The notes under the pieces: generated by a model
Told to the model about the DNA's origin: nothing
Databases searched by the model: none
What the model saw: only the letters and a program-made list of their open reading frames with translations
Made by a program: the position numbers and the translations under genes
Assembly (NCBI RefSeq): GCF_964355755.1
Contig: NC_092673.1
Location: forward strand, 28,837,001 to 28,897,000
DNA length: 60,000 bases
Source: Antedon mediterranea
Lineage: Eukaryota > Echinodermata > Crinoidea > Comatulida > Antedonidae
Direction of reading: 5' to 3'
Shown: in pieces, positions 10,201-21,800 of the stretch
How the letters are laid out: every line of letters starts with the position of its first letter
How positions within the stretch are numbered: the stretch's first letter is position 1

Positions 10201-12668
10201 AAATTCGTTTTAATCGTCAATAACTAATTATCTAACTTAATTTAATTAGTAAACAGGGTTACATCAGGTGGTTAAAATCAGTACCGAAAGTACGAACCAA
10301 CTTTATATACCATTGAGTAAAAATTCTAGAAGTAAGGCGCGATTTACCGAATTTTGCCCTTACGTAAATTTATATATAGATTCAGGGTTTTTTTCTCATT
10401 ATGTTCTGTTTGTTTCTTAGACTCCACCGCATATTTTAAGTGCCACAATAAATAAATATTTGACGCTTACTCCATATTATTATAAATAAACGGTAACAAA
10501 AACCTTATATACAATAAATTAAAACAATTATAATACAAGAATACAGACATCATTATACGTCAAATATTGCGACATATTCTTGGAATGAATCTTACCAGAA
10601 GGATCAACTTCCTTAGCAATCTTGAGGGCATCAGAGTTGGCAAGATCTTGATTAGCTGGTGACACAGCCAGGATCAATGTGTTTTCTTTTGTAATAAACT
10701 CCATGAGCATACTACGTATTTGCATCTCAATATCTACTGGTTGATCTCCAACTGGTACCTTGGTCATACCGGGTAAGTCAATCAACGTAAGATTCAAAAC
10801 TGAAAAGAAATGTAATAATTTGACGTTATTAGGGAGCTTTCGATTTTGCGATGGCCTATGAGTATGACATCATATGAAGGTAATTAGACTTGCCCCAAGT
10901 CTGTATTTATGGCCTTTTTTATGTTAATCCACCAGTCGACGTTTAGATTTTTGTCGGAAAATACAAGTTCAAGTAGTATACGTATGAACCTCCATATGTT
11001 CCAAAATATTTATCTTTTTACTAATATTAACTCAAAACTCAGTCTGGAACCCAGACTAGAAGGTATCTAGTTGTTTTACAGAGCTGGGTGACCACTTAAA
11101 CATATAACATAATGCATAATTTACATAAGTCAAAGGTTATCATATACTCAAAACCTTTCTGTTATTAACAGTGGGTGTATCAGATCAGGGACCCCTCAGG
11201 ATGTAAATCTGCATTTGGGTGATTAATAGGGCTATCCCTTAAACCATACAAATGGCATTTTTGGTTTGTTTTTATCTGTATTTGTACTTGTATGGTATCT
11301 AAATAAATCAAATCAAATAGTTGCATTCGCTGTTTATATAAACAAACAATATAAACAATTTGCATAATTTGCCTAATTTGCATACCATTAGGAGAGTAGA
11401 CTCTCAAGTTGATTGGTGCATTTGAGATTCCTTTGTTAGAACCAGTGACTCGGTCCGTTTCAGCTTCAATTTCTTTTCGAACTTCATCAAAATCCGCAAA
11501 CTTTTTTCCTTTGCAATGTAAGAATTCTGCATACTCTGAAGTAAAACAAGAAATGACCGATTGATTGTCAGCAGTACAGATCATTTATACTTCATGGTAT
11601 GAATAACCAAGGGATGGTCGTAGTGGTAAAATAAATATGGACACTTATAACAAGAAAAGTGTCCCCTTAATAGGAGTGTCCTCATAGGGGTGTCACCTGA
11701 ATAGGGGTTATCCATGTACTCCTCCTCCTCAGTTATTCAGACATTCCAATCCTCCTGATTTGTCTGGGAGCTTACCAAAATGTCATGTTGGGGTTGGAAT
11801 GTTTGGTCATTTCATTGGAAAGTGTGAATAGGGATGGAGAAAGGAGGGGTTTTAATGTACCTGCTTTATTGTACAGAAGCTGAAGAATCAATGGTCGTCT
11901 CGTTACAATTCCCGAGCCACGAGGTAGGAAGTCTCTGAAACAATAATTATTGAATTGATGAAAATCAATTATACAAATGTCAGAATGTTTATAGGTGTAA
12001 ATAATGGCATGAGGTGAATGATGATGCGATTCCAAAACTATTAGTATAAAAAAAATATTTTCCAAATGTGGAAATAAAGTACTATTGAACAACCATTCAA
12101 TAGTTCGTACTATTGCACGCCATTGACTCCCAATCGTCCAATCAAATAACAGAAATTTATTTAGGTGTTGTATAATAATAATAATTACATATACTTTAGG
12201 TTTAGAGGTATATAGGCCTCTAATCAGGGAGGTATAACATTGTATATAGTATTTATCTAGGCCTATATAAATAAAATAAAATTTGTTTATATATTATATA
12301 GGCCTAGGCTAGCCTAGCTAGGCCTAGGCTAATTTAAAATCTACCAGTACAACACAGGTAAAGAAACAAATTCACAGTTTCTAGGCCTAAAATACAATTT
12401 GTGTTGGTTTTAGTTACTCAATTTACAATAAACATCCTATCCCATAGGCTAGGCCTCCTCTCCATGTCAACTTTTGGAAAACCACACAGGCATAACGCAA
12501 TCTTTACCTGCCGACGAAATTCTCCAACACACTACTTTTCCCAGCGCTTTGGCCTCCAACAACCGCAATTTGTGGCAAGTCAATAAACGATGACATTCCA
12601 ACGGCAGAAAATGCATCGTGAAGTTTATTCACAATTGGAATTAGGTCTTCCATACCTCGGTTACCCAT
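1238..12668 (-). CDS. DNM: Dynamin (classical, complete, 17 coding exons, 816 aa)
   Basis: Large GTPase that assembles on necks of endocytic pits and drives scission. Exons, in transcript order: 12668-12508, 11934-11861, 11535-11386, 10799-10596, 8314-8216, 7700-7540, 7155-7013, 6535-6193, 5998-5841, 5447-5393, 4199-4086, 3778-3669, 3487-3355, 2950-2807, 2169-1937, 1699-1580, 1286-1238. All junctions are GT-AG, phases agree, and the lengths sum to 2451 bases (816 codons plus stop). Start [11 protein letters not shown] matches the family's usual start. Seen: P-loop GGQSAGKSS at 38-46 (Lys44), DLPG at 136-139, TKLD at 205-208, NRSQ at 236-239; middle domain in exons 7-9; PH domain about 516-620 ([31 protein letters not shown]); GED about 650-740 ([23 protein letters not shown]); proline/arginine-rich tail from about 745, ending VPTRPR. 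The tail is shorter than in vertebrate dynamins (total about 860-870 aa). An alternative longer 3' exon is possible. Which vertebrate paralogue it matches best is undetermined. Confidence 0.96.
1385..1531 (+). mobile_element. SINE-like fragment (family D)
   Basis: Matches the body of the element at 7852-8097: GACACAACTTTGC, CTGATTTTACTAGC, GGAAGTATGTTTTCGTAC, AAATGACCGGGGTAATAAT, ending in GCGCTATATAAG. The tRNA-like head is missing. Confidence 0.55.
2283..2600. repeat. 21-bp tandem array in dynamin intron 14
   Basis: About 15 units of GGTACCTTGTGGTACAGCCC (period 21) with point variants. The period is a multiple of three, so a minus-strand frame stays open (PGLYHKV-type heptads). It lies between dynamin exons 14 and 15 and has no splice continuity with them, so it is not considered coding. 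Confidence 0.9.
2689..2776 (-). mobile_element. tRNA-derived SINE head or tRNA-like relic
   Basis: On the minus strand the sequence has an A-box-like GGTATCTGAGTGGTTACGAC and a B-box-like GGGTTCACTTCCC with the spacing of a tRNA with a modest variable arm. The 3' side runs into the 21-bp array. No convincing full cloverleaf was drawn, so it is called a relic rather than a tRNA gene. Confidence 0.45.
3143..3348. mobile_element. MITE family 1, copy 2 (expanded interior, one end truncated)
   Basis: Starts AAAGCTCTGTCTACACTATC, contains five to six repeats of the roughly 21-bp internal unit CATATCACTACCATATTTGG, and ends in ACACTTTTTTGTCAAACTTG without the outer TIR. The truncated end is immediately next to the dynamin exon 13 splice donor. 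Confidence 0.85.
4248..4360. mobile_element. MITE family 3, partial copy
   Basis: Begins ACAGTCAACTCTCTCAATAC like the left end of the complete element at 44611-44813, and lacks the matching right end. A family 1 MITE follows directly. Confidence 0.55.
4361..4493. mobile_element. MITE family 1, copy 3
   Basis: AAAAGCTCTTTCTACACTATC to GATAGTGTAGACAGAGCTTA, with interior GTGATGTGCACATATATGGG. It sits in dynamin intron 10. Confidence 0.85.
5570..5790. repeat. Interspersed repeat (family R5), copy in dynamin intron 9
   Basis: Contains GTGTACACATCTAGCTCATG, AGCCACTGATCATATCTGGG, GACCAGTCTTTGACTGAAGA. The reverse complement of the same string of motifs is found at about 41080-41210 and a short piece at 17200-17225. 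No terminal repeats or ORF seen. Confidence 0.55.
6655..6850 (-). mobile_element. tRNA-derived SINE (family A), copy 1
   Basis: Read on the minus strand it opens with a tRNA-like head (GTAGATTGGTAGTAAACATG region, then GGGTTCAATCC B-box) followed by GCCAGGGTTGTAACTC and the shared body. Copies at 16630-16875 and 38038-38258 share both head and body. Confidence 0.65.
7380..7503. repeat. Interspersed repeat related to the 23.8 kb hairpin
   Basis: Contains GAACGAAACGTCGAGAAACT, then GTGTACCGCAAACTTTATAT and CATTTGATTTCGCCATGCAA, matching the right arm and flank of the hairpin at 23813-24006. Here it is single-armed. Confidence 0.6.
7852..8097 (+). mobile_element. tRNA-derived SINE (family D), copy 2
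   Basis: Head TTGGACTACTCATCACGAG followed by a clean B-box GTGGGTTCGAATCCAAC, then CACATTGCTTTTTTCCAAGA and a body shared with 1385-1531, ending near AAGTGCTTTAAGAATC. It lies in dynamin intron 5. Confidence 0.65.
8315..10595. other. Dynamin intron 4, repeat-bearing
   Basis: 2.3 kb intron. It contains a locally CpG-rich stretch around 8830-8900 (CTCGCTTCGCTCGCG) and a recent two-copy tandem duplication (9403-9924). The 8800-10350 part may be an old mobile element, but I could not find its termini. No coding exon was recognised. Confidence 0.6.
9403..9924. repeat. Two-copy tandem duplication, 261-bp period
   Basis: The block beginning TTTATTTGTATATTATATG recurs 261 bases later with only a few changes, including GGGCCTACCCACACTCACAG and CAAGGGGGCCCATAAATC in both copies. 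Confidence 0.9.
11640..11735. mobile_element. MITE family 4 fragment
   Basis: Carries the family's CCCCTTAATAGGAGTGTCC and GAATAGGGGTTATCC motifs, which also occur at 35380-35745, 50927-51085 and 55480-55833. No clear ends. Confidence 0.45.
12280..12340. repeat. Cluster of TAGGCCTA palindromes
   Basis: Overlapping AGGCCTAGGC and GCCTAGCTAGGC motifs occur in dynamin intron 1. A second cluster (AAGGCCTAGGCCTAGGCCTA) is in USP intron 1 near 15999-16018. Function unknown; a simple genome-wide bias is likely. Confidence 0.6.
12508..12668 (-). CDS. DNM: Dynamin coding exon 1 with start codon and P-loop
   Basis: Start ATG lies at 12668-12666 and the donor is at 12507-12506 (AG|GTAAAG). It encodes the first 53 residues including [20 protein letters not shown], the nucleotide-binding P-loop. 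The final Arg codon is split with exon 2. Further upstream ATGs were not followed; the start was chosen by family alignment from memory of the conserved [11 protein letters not shown] opening. Confidence 0.95.
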
Positions 12669-15600
12669 CTTGATTGATGATTTAACTAAATCTAAACAGG
12701 GAGATGTAAAATAAATCTCCTATAAAAGTACGGTAGAGAAACTGCTGCACTGACACAGAGAGACAGGAAGTATGATGATTTATCAACAACAAAAACAAGT
12801 CAAACCCATAGAGGTGTTTGTATCGAGGATAGAGAGTAAATAGTGGGGAACCTAATGTAATTCCGTGAGATTTTAATGCTCAAGTTGAGTTCTTGGCAGT
12901 TTTGGAATCCTTGGGACCAGCAGAATTCATTGCAACAGGGGGCCAATTTTTCCCGACCCTATTTTGGCCGCCATCTTGGATTTCAAAATGGCCCCCATTT
13001 TTTACTCAAAACTGATAGTAGCTCCTATTTTAAACCACGTACGAACGTAATTTGTGTGATAAATCTTACAATATTATGATAAATCAGTCCAATGGTAAAA
13101 TTTATAATCATAGCATATGGCAGCCATATTGAAATCCAAGATGGCCGCCATTAAAAACGTATATAATATATGCATTTTATAGTCAGGGTCCTCATGTATT
13201 TCCGTAGGATTTTAATGCCCAAAGTGAGATTTCACTTCTTTAATATGGTGGTAGGATACCAAAAATGCTAGGTAACCAATTTTCACGATCCCGTAACCAT
13301 GGTAACAGCCCCAAGATCAAAATGGCTCCCAATTGGCCCTATCTCCGTATCCCTTTGGTCTATCAACAAGATATTGGTATCAAAATACTCGGAGCGTATA
13401 TATTTATATTCATTGTAATAGAACATTTTGACGAAATGTAATAGGAAATGCTATTTTTCTGCACTATTGACCTTTGACCTTGACTTGCATTGTATCTAAA
13501 AAACGACTGGTCATTGAAATTTAAAAATGGTCTCAAATTGCTGAGACCATACATATTCATATTTATTGTAATGCAACATTTTGTTAGAAAATGACCGGAA
13601 GTAAAGTTATTGACCTTTGACCTTATAAACATGAACTTGATGTATACAATAAGCATTTATCTATTTCAGAATGTATCGGTAATTATTTGTGGTAGGTATT
13701 AAACAATGGGTTTATACATATTATTATCATTTGAATATCTAATTTCTAATTCACATACTTAGTTTTTATATATTTTATAAATATTAATCAATACCATGCA
13801 TTTATTGTGTCAGCATCCTCGTCCCATTCTTTCCATTAAGACAGTCAAAGGAGTGAGAGTGGTTGATTCTTAAACTTTGTACCTTGTTTTTCTTGAAACA
13901 ATTTCATATATATAGGTTTCTCATACATTGAACTGCTATACATTATTACGTGGTCGTAGATGATAATTTGATTGCTTCGTTCAGTTGCTTGATTAGACGT
14001 TCCTTGGGGTTGCTTCTTTGATGTTTCGATATAAGAAGTAATCTTCCAATGCTAACATTGACTGCCATTTTGTAGTTATATCACCAAGCCAAGGAATCAT
14101 TTTAGATTAGATAGAGTGAGATTGTTAGAAGTGACCAAGAGGTTTTGGATGTTTACAGCATTTTATGTTCCCTTCAAGCTACTAAATGTGTTTAGTTTTA
14201 TTTTTTTCAAGGAGTCCACAACCAGACTTTGCTCACAAACTTCAAAAAGCTTTAACTCTTTTTTTATCATCTCTGTTGAAGATATATTTCTTGACTTTAT
14301 TTGAAATTATTACTAAGACAATGTTTAAAAAAAGTGTTGATTTTGTTATGAATGTATTTTGATAAAATCTTGAAGGATTTGTGTGTTTTGTGTTAAAGAG
14401 TGAGTTCGATGGGAAATCCAGTTCGATTTCCTCATTTTGAGTAATGCCGCCAACAAGACCACCAACCCATTTCAACTATGTTCCTTCTGTTCTTCTAGAG
14501 CCTGGTCCGGGAAAAGAGAACTATTTAAATACAGATTTTTTTTCTTTACATTCAAATTAATTACACTTCTTTTATTCTCTGTTACTTAGTCATCTACATC
14601 AAGCCAAGCTGGTTCATTATGTGAATTAGAAATTAGCTATTCAAATGATAATAATATGTATAAATCCATTGTTTAATACCTACCACAAATAATTGCCGAT
14701 TATTGTATACATCAAGTTCATGTTTATTAGGTCAAAGGTCAATAACTTTACTTCCGGTCATTTTCTAACAAAATGTTGCATTACAATAAATATAAATATG
14801 TATGGTCTCAGCAATTTGAGACCATTTTTAAATTTCAATGACCAGCCGTTTTTTAGATACAATGCAAGTCAAGGTCTAAGGTCAATAGTGCAGAAAAATA
14901 CCATTTCCTATTACATTTCGTCAAAATGTTCCATTACAATGAATATAAATATATACGCTCCGAGTATTTTGATACCAATATCTTGTTCATAGACCAAAGG
15001 GATACGGAGATAGGGCCAATTGGGCGCCATTTTGATCTTGAGGCTGTTACCATGGTTACGGGATCGTGAAAATTGGTTACCTAGCATTTTTGGTTTCCTA
15101 CCACCATATTAAAGAAGTGAAATCTCACTTTGGGCATTAAAATCCTACGGAAATACACGAGGACCCTGACTATAAAATGCATACATTATATACGTTTTTA
15201 ATGGCGGCCATCTTGGAATTCAATATGGCTGCCATATGCTATTATTATAAATTGTACCATTGGACTGATTTATCATACTATTGTAAGATTTATCACACAA
15301 ATTACGTTCGTACGTGGTTTAAAATAGGAGTTTTGAGTAAAAAATGGGGGCCATTTTGAAATCCAAGATGGCGGCCAAAATAGGGTCGGGAAAAATTGGC
15401 CCCCAGTTGCAATGAATTATGCTGGTCCCAAGGATTCCAAAACTGCCAAGAACTCAACTTGAGCATTAAAATCTCACGGAACTGATTTTTGGAACATTAG
15501 GTTCCCCACTAAAACTACTAACAGCAGTTTGTCGATCACACGACGACGGTGTAGGACTGTGTGTGTACCGAAATGATTTATTAGGCCTAAAAAACTAGGT

Positions 15601-15859
15601 TATTTGGGCATTAAACACGACGACTGTGAGTATTAGCAAATAGTCCGCCAAATATATATTCTCATGATTGTGTGAAAATGACCTCCCATTTCATATCTCA
15701 GCTCTGAGATAGAAACGACAGTAGGGCTAGGCTAGTAATAATATCTAGCAGCTAGGCCTAGGACTAGGTAGCTTGACCGTGTTGAGGATGGACGTTGTCT
15801 CCCTTACACTTCACACTACACTAGGCCTAGCTAAATGATGGTGTATTTTTTTCTTTCAG
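12669..15859. other. Divergent intergenic region between dynamin and USP20/33
   Basis: About 3.2 kb separate the two divergent genes and must contain both transcription starts. Most of it is the fold-back element 12841-15511. No TATA box or clear initiator was identified. The short non-repeat pieces are 12669-12840 (dynamin 5' UTR or promoter) and 15512-15859 (USP promoter and 5' exon side). A splice acceptor ending at 15859 shows that the USP transcript has an upstream non-coding exon, not located. Confidence 0.65.
12841..15511. mobile_element. Fold-back element with about 0.9 kb inverted arms
   Basis: The left arm is about 12841-13757 and the right arm about 14618-15511, inverted and roughly 95% alike by eye, with an 860-bp non-coding spacer. 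Outer ends are TAGTGGGGAACCTAATGT and its complement. Differences include a 10-15 bp insertion near the outer right end and a roughly 25-bp insertion near 13650. Flanks share only AAA, so the target duplication is uncertain. No transposase. A 97-99 codon frame appears in both arms only because they are copies, and it is not like any protein I know. Confidence 0.9.
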
Positions 15860-15871
15860 TAAAACGTAATT

Positions 15872-18800
15872 ATGAAGTGTCCACATCTAAGCAAGTTCGA
15901 ACCATACACCAAAAGGCAGCTTGCGGTGTTTGCCAACAAAGTAAGGAAGATGTAACATGAAATTTCGAAATGACTCATTTTTTACTAGCCTACTAACTAA
16001 GGCCTAGGCCTAGGCCTAAGTAATAAAAGTAAAAAAAATTATTTCAGTGTTTCAGTCATTTCTTGGGTGATTTTTCATCAGCGAATTCAATCTATTTGCG
16101 ATAAACCTTTTATTTAAATAATTTTTTTTTTCAGGGCAAGTGTTCTTCATGTGAAACAGAAGGACCAAATCTATGGCTGTGTTTACAGGTTTCTCAAAAA
16201 TTTATTTATTTTAAATATTAAAATATATTTATAATTTTAAAATATAAGATAAGTAAACAATCTTAACCAACCATGTCTTAATAATAATTTATGTAATAAC
16301 TTGAACAAATTATTTTTCTGTTTTTTTCTAACCTTACCCTTTGATACCTCTTTCTAGATGGGCTGCGGCAACCTAGGCTGTGGCGAGGCTCACTCTGACC
16401 ACAGTTCAAAACACTCGGAAGACTCTAACCATGCGCTGGCTATTAATCTATCCACAATACGTACTTGGTGTAATAATTGTGAGATGGAAGTTCACCCATT
16501 TGTTCAATCAACCATAAAGAATAATATCGCTACTTCTGCACGGTCGAATGAAAATCAACGAGAGAGGTAAGGCTATCCTTGGCAAATATACAGAATTGTA
16601 TACAAATTCTCACAGTTTTACAATATTGCAATGCAATATTTTTTTATTTCATACACATCCAACAGCAATCACAAACTTGCCAATTACAGGATGGATAAAC
16701 TATTTAATAATTGAATTATCAATATCATCCTTATAAGGTAAGTCTCATTTGAGGCTTAGGGAGTGGAGTTGAAAGAGGCGTGAGTTACAACCCTGGCACT
16801 AGGTCAGTAATTAAAGTCCGGACTTTGGGATTGGAAAGCAAGCATGTTAACCGCCAAGCTACAGCTCCACTACTACTATATTATCACAGTAACCACTTTT
16901 TTATTTTGAAGGCTTGTCAAACAACAGCAGCAGCAGAGTGTCTTTCGTATTGACTCACCAGTCACTCAAGCTGTTACAGAGTTTGAAGACGGTAGGAGTC
17001 CACGAGGCCTGACTGGTTTCAGAAATATTGGCAACACTTGTTACCTGAATGCTGCAGTTCAAGCTCTCTCTAACTGGTACTGTGTTTTTAAATATTTTAT
17101 ATAATGTTAAATATTTTTTATCCATTCTAGTGGTTTCCCATCATTATTATAAATAAATAAATCATATTTATCAATAATTCTTAAATAATTTATATGTTTC
17201 TTTATACTGAGTGACCTCTTCAGTAAAACAACGTTACCCCAAAGAATTAACAAATTCTTTATTCACTGAAGGCAAAATGCTGTCAATGAAATAGCTTACA
17301 CTATTCAATGATTTACCCCTTGCAGTACAACTTCCAAATCCAGGAGTATAAAGCTCTGTCTACACTATAAAACTAGTTTGACAAAAAAGTGTGATGTGCC
17401 CAAATATGGTAGTAATGTGACATCATCATGTCCATATATGGACACATCACATTTGTTGTCACATCAAGTTTGATAGTGTAGACAGACCTTTAGAAGAGTT
17501 TATTGTAGGAGAAATAAGATAATTATTAGCAAGGCAGTGGCGGTTCCCGGATTGAACTCAGTGTCATTTTGTTGTATTTAATATTTCAGTCCGCCATTTA
17601 CACATTTTTTCCTGGAGTGTGGAGGCTATGTGAAAACTGAACGGAAGCCATACATTGCAAAATCTTACCAAAAACTGATGGAAGATGTGTGGGGAAGGAG
17701 AAGGTAAATGTTATTTTTTTTCTAAAGCTCTGTCTACACTATCAAACTTTATGTAACAAAAAAATGTAATGTGCCCATTTATGGACATAATAATGTCATA
17801 TGACTACCATATATAAGCATATCACTACCATTTGAGCACATCACACTTTTTTGTCAAAGTATAGACGAGTTTTGAAGTATCAAAAGTGAACAGCATTCAG
17901 TTTCAGAATGTATCATGAGGGATAAATGAATTTTGGCCTTTAACTTTTTAACTACTGTGCAAAGAAAATTTGCTGATTAATTGGTCATGTTTATGTTTTA
18001 CTCTGACATAATTGGTACAGTCTCCACCGCTTTCTGTTTAAATCTAACTCTAACCATTCGCACAAGATGTATTCTTAATTCATATTTTGTAATGATTATA
18101 TTTTTTTGTGATATAGACCAAGTCATCTAACACCATCAAGTCTTGTGAATGGCATCAAGCAAGTATTTCCAATGTTCAAGGGGTTTATACAACAGGTAAA
18201 TAGATTCCTAAATCTGCAAATTGGGGAGGTTATGCCAGTAGATGGTTTAAAGCTGTGTCTACACTATCAAACTAGTTTGACAAAAAGAGTTTGATGTGCC
18301 CAAATATGGTAGTGATATGACATCATCATGTCCATATATAGGCACATCACATTTTTTTGTCACATAAAATTTGATAGTGTAGGCAAGGCTTAAGTCAAAT
18401 TAATTCACTTGCCATTTTTTTAGGACACTCAAGAATTTCTTCGCTGCCTAATGGATAGAATACATGAAGAACTTAAGGAACCAATTCCTCCACATTTGTG
18501 TGAAAAGGGCGACGATGAAGATGAGCCAAGTGGAATCGTCGAAAAGCCTGTCACGTCAGAACGTGTCCGCGCCAGATCTTGCAATTCAATCTCACTAACA
18601 GAAGAAGAAAAACTAGAGCCCGAATCTGAAGCATCGATGAGAGAGAAATCGGTAGGCTCTAGAAGTTCATCTCAAAGCCCACCTCCTGATCGTAGGAAAG
18701 GAAATAAGCCACGAAGATCGCGCAAGAGGACGGTGAGTAGAGCAGAATCGGACCAAGTTAATAACCCAACAGAAATGAACGGAGGCGACGATGAAGATGG

Positions 18801-21800
18801 TGATGGAGAACCCATGATAAGGAAGCCAGCAGCACCTGATGTCAATGGTTAGATTATTAAACTATTATTTTATCTTAAAGCTCTGTCTACACAATCAAAC
18901 TTTATGTGACAAAAAAATGTAATGTGCCCATATATGGACACGATAATGTCATATCACTACCATATTCGAGCATATCACTACCATATAATTATTTGGGCAC
19001 ATCACACTTTTTTTGTCAAACTAGTTTGATAGTGTAGACAGAGCTTTAGGAATAAAAAAAAGCTCTGATCTCAAGAAGCAACTTCCATTATAAAACAAAT
19101 AACAGTACACTCATAGAGATACTAATATACTACTAGAGTGTCAACTAGGCGACAGCAAAGTTATATGTAAAACATGGCTGTAAGAATTGACTCTCTAGTT
19201 TTTAAATACTAACGCTGTTGCGTATGGCCAATCAGTTACCAATCAACCCACCTGTACTGTTGCAATGTATTTCTTTATATATTTCTTGCAGTTTTCAAGA
19301 AAAGGCCTGTTCAGTATCGTAGCATAGTTTCTGATGTTTTTGATGGACGGGTTCTTAGCTCCGTTGTCTGCCTAACATGTGACACGGTAAGTATCAAGAA
19401 ACTGTACACATTCTTGTTCTAAATGTACTTACTGTATTTATTTTAAAATCTTTTTCACTTCGGCCAAAAATTGGATTGAAAAAAAAATGATATACCTGAA
19501 AAATCGGTAATTCATACAAAGGAATAATCTGCAAGTATATAATTTCATTGTCTGCCATTCCAAAAAAAAAAGAAAACATTAATTTTCTTTAATAAATTTG
19601 GTTTATATTTCAGAAATCTAAACGACTTGAAGCATTTCAGGACTTGTCATTACCTATACCAAGTTAGTGTTGTATGTTTTAATAACGATATTATTCCCAT
19701 CATCCTTCACAGTCTAGTGATTCTAGTATTATCCATGAATGGTCAAAGGTTATTGTTAATAAATTAATTTTTTTTAAACAAATTATTTTTTACAACTTTT
19801 TAAATTTTTTTATTTAAAACTGACAGTTTTTCATATTTATCGTTCATAGTAGGCAAGGAAGACCTAGCCCGCATCCATGCGTCACAACAAAACATGACGA
19901 GTAAAGGAATGGTATCGTGTGTAGATACCACCAACTCACAGGGATGGACTAGTTGGATGTACAATGTCCTTGTCAAGTGAGACCTATCCACATTATATTA
20001 AAACATTCAGCTGTTTCCTTGTCTCAAATTTTCGCCATTTTACCAAAATATTGCACTATACCAAGCATCAGATTATGCTTATAACCTTATTATTCAGAAT
20101 TGTGATAGCTTCTGTAACTACCCCAGATTCTAAATGTTATAGAAAAAGAGACTGTATTATAGCATATACACAAGAAATATGACTACATAGAATAACTTTT
20201 AGTTTTATAACCTAATTTTGGTTACTAAATTTTTTTACAATTAAATTATTTTTTTTTGTTGTAGTTGGTTTTGGGGCCCTAAAGTTACATTAGAAGATTG
20301 TCTATCCGCCTTTTTCTCATCAGATGAATTGAAAGGTAAGTATGACTGCCAAGAAATTGACTGCACGATTAAAAATTCCAAATATTGTAACCAGTTACAA
20401 TACATGTACAGTATATCTACCTAACCCTGAATAAACTGAGTCTTTATGTAACAAAAAAAATGTGATGTGCCCATATATGGACATGATGATGTCATATCAC
20501 TACCATATTTAGGCATATCAATACCATATTTGGGCACATCACACTTTTTTGTCAAGCTAACTTGATAGTGTAGACAGAGCTTTACACTATAGATAATGTA
20601 TTTTGTTGAACAAGATCTTTTGTACCGAAAACTGTAAACTTTATTAGTTGTATACCAAAATAATTATAATAATAAAACAACAAAGTATTATTGTCAATCA
20701 TTTTATTAATATGATTCATTTTTTTCAGGCGATAATATGTACAGCTGCGATAAATGCAAAAAGTAAGTTTTCTTTAATTCAATTTCCTGTTGCCTGATTG
20801 TATTTTGACATGTTGTCAAATCGAGAAATGTGTATTAATGATTGTTGAATATAAATATTAAATTGAGCAAAAAAAAAATAATTTTCCAATTAAAGCTATA
20901 CAATTGTTTACTTTTAACTGTTTCTATGTATATTCCAACAGTGCTTGTTAAAGTTTTTATTTTTCCAAAATCATTAATTGGACAATTTTTTAAACTATAA
21001 ACTAATCTAACAACAGGATACTGAGCTTGCTTTGTCATGATAGGAATTTGTCAGTCCTTTGATCTTACGTCTGGCTGCGACAAATACCAACAGTACTGTA
21101 CATATTCTCTGTGGCATGTAGTACCTGTTGAGGGGCGTTGAACCAATCGTGTTGTAGCCACAGATACACCCTTTGATATCTGGAGCACAGCATCCTGTTG
21201 GTAGATTGCCTTGATATAGTCCATGAAAAGTCTAACTATTAATATTTGCTTTGACTTTAATCAGACTTAGAAATGGTGTCAAGTATTCCACCCTCACCAG
21301 ACTACCAGAGGTGCTGTGCATCCATCTAAAGAGGTTCCGGCATGAGTCTATGACGTCATACTCATCTAAGATCAGCAACTATGTTAAGTATCCTCTTGAA
21401 GGACTTGATATTCGAAAGTTTCTGGACAAAGATTGTTCATCAGAGGTCACCACGTATGACCTCAATGCTGTAATATGCCATCATGGAACAGCAGGGGGTA
21501 GGTTTAATAATCAGAATAGCTTTAATGACTTGTTGTACTTTTAGACATAATGTATTATGAACCAAAATGTAATGGTTTACATGGCATGTATATACCTCAA
21601 GACTTAAGCTCCGTCTACACTATCAAACTAGTTCGACAAAAAAAATTGTAATGTGCCAAAATATGGTAGTGATATTCCCAAATATGTTAGTGATATGACA
21701 TAATCATGTCCATATATGGGCACATCACAATTTTTTTTGTCGAACTAGTTTGATAGTGTAGACAGAGCTTAACATGTAGTTGTTTTTTATCTTTGATAAT

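Noticed and set aside
13363-14992. Matching 97-99 codon frames on opposite strands as a gene pair
   Set aside because: They are the same sequence in the two arms of the fold-back element. No recognisable domain.
16548-16736. Plus-strand 62-codon frame after USP exon 3
   Set aside because: It is intron read-through into a SINE. The donor at 16567 and the phase to exon 4 are clear.
21349-21356. TGACGTCA as a regulatory site
   Set aside because: It is inside USP coding exon 13 and specified by the protein sequence.
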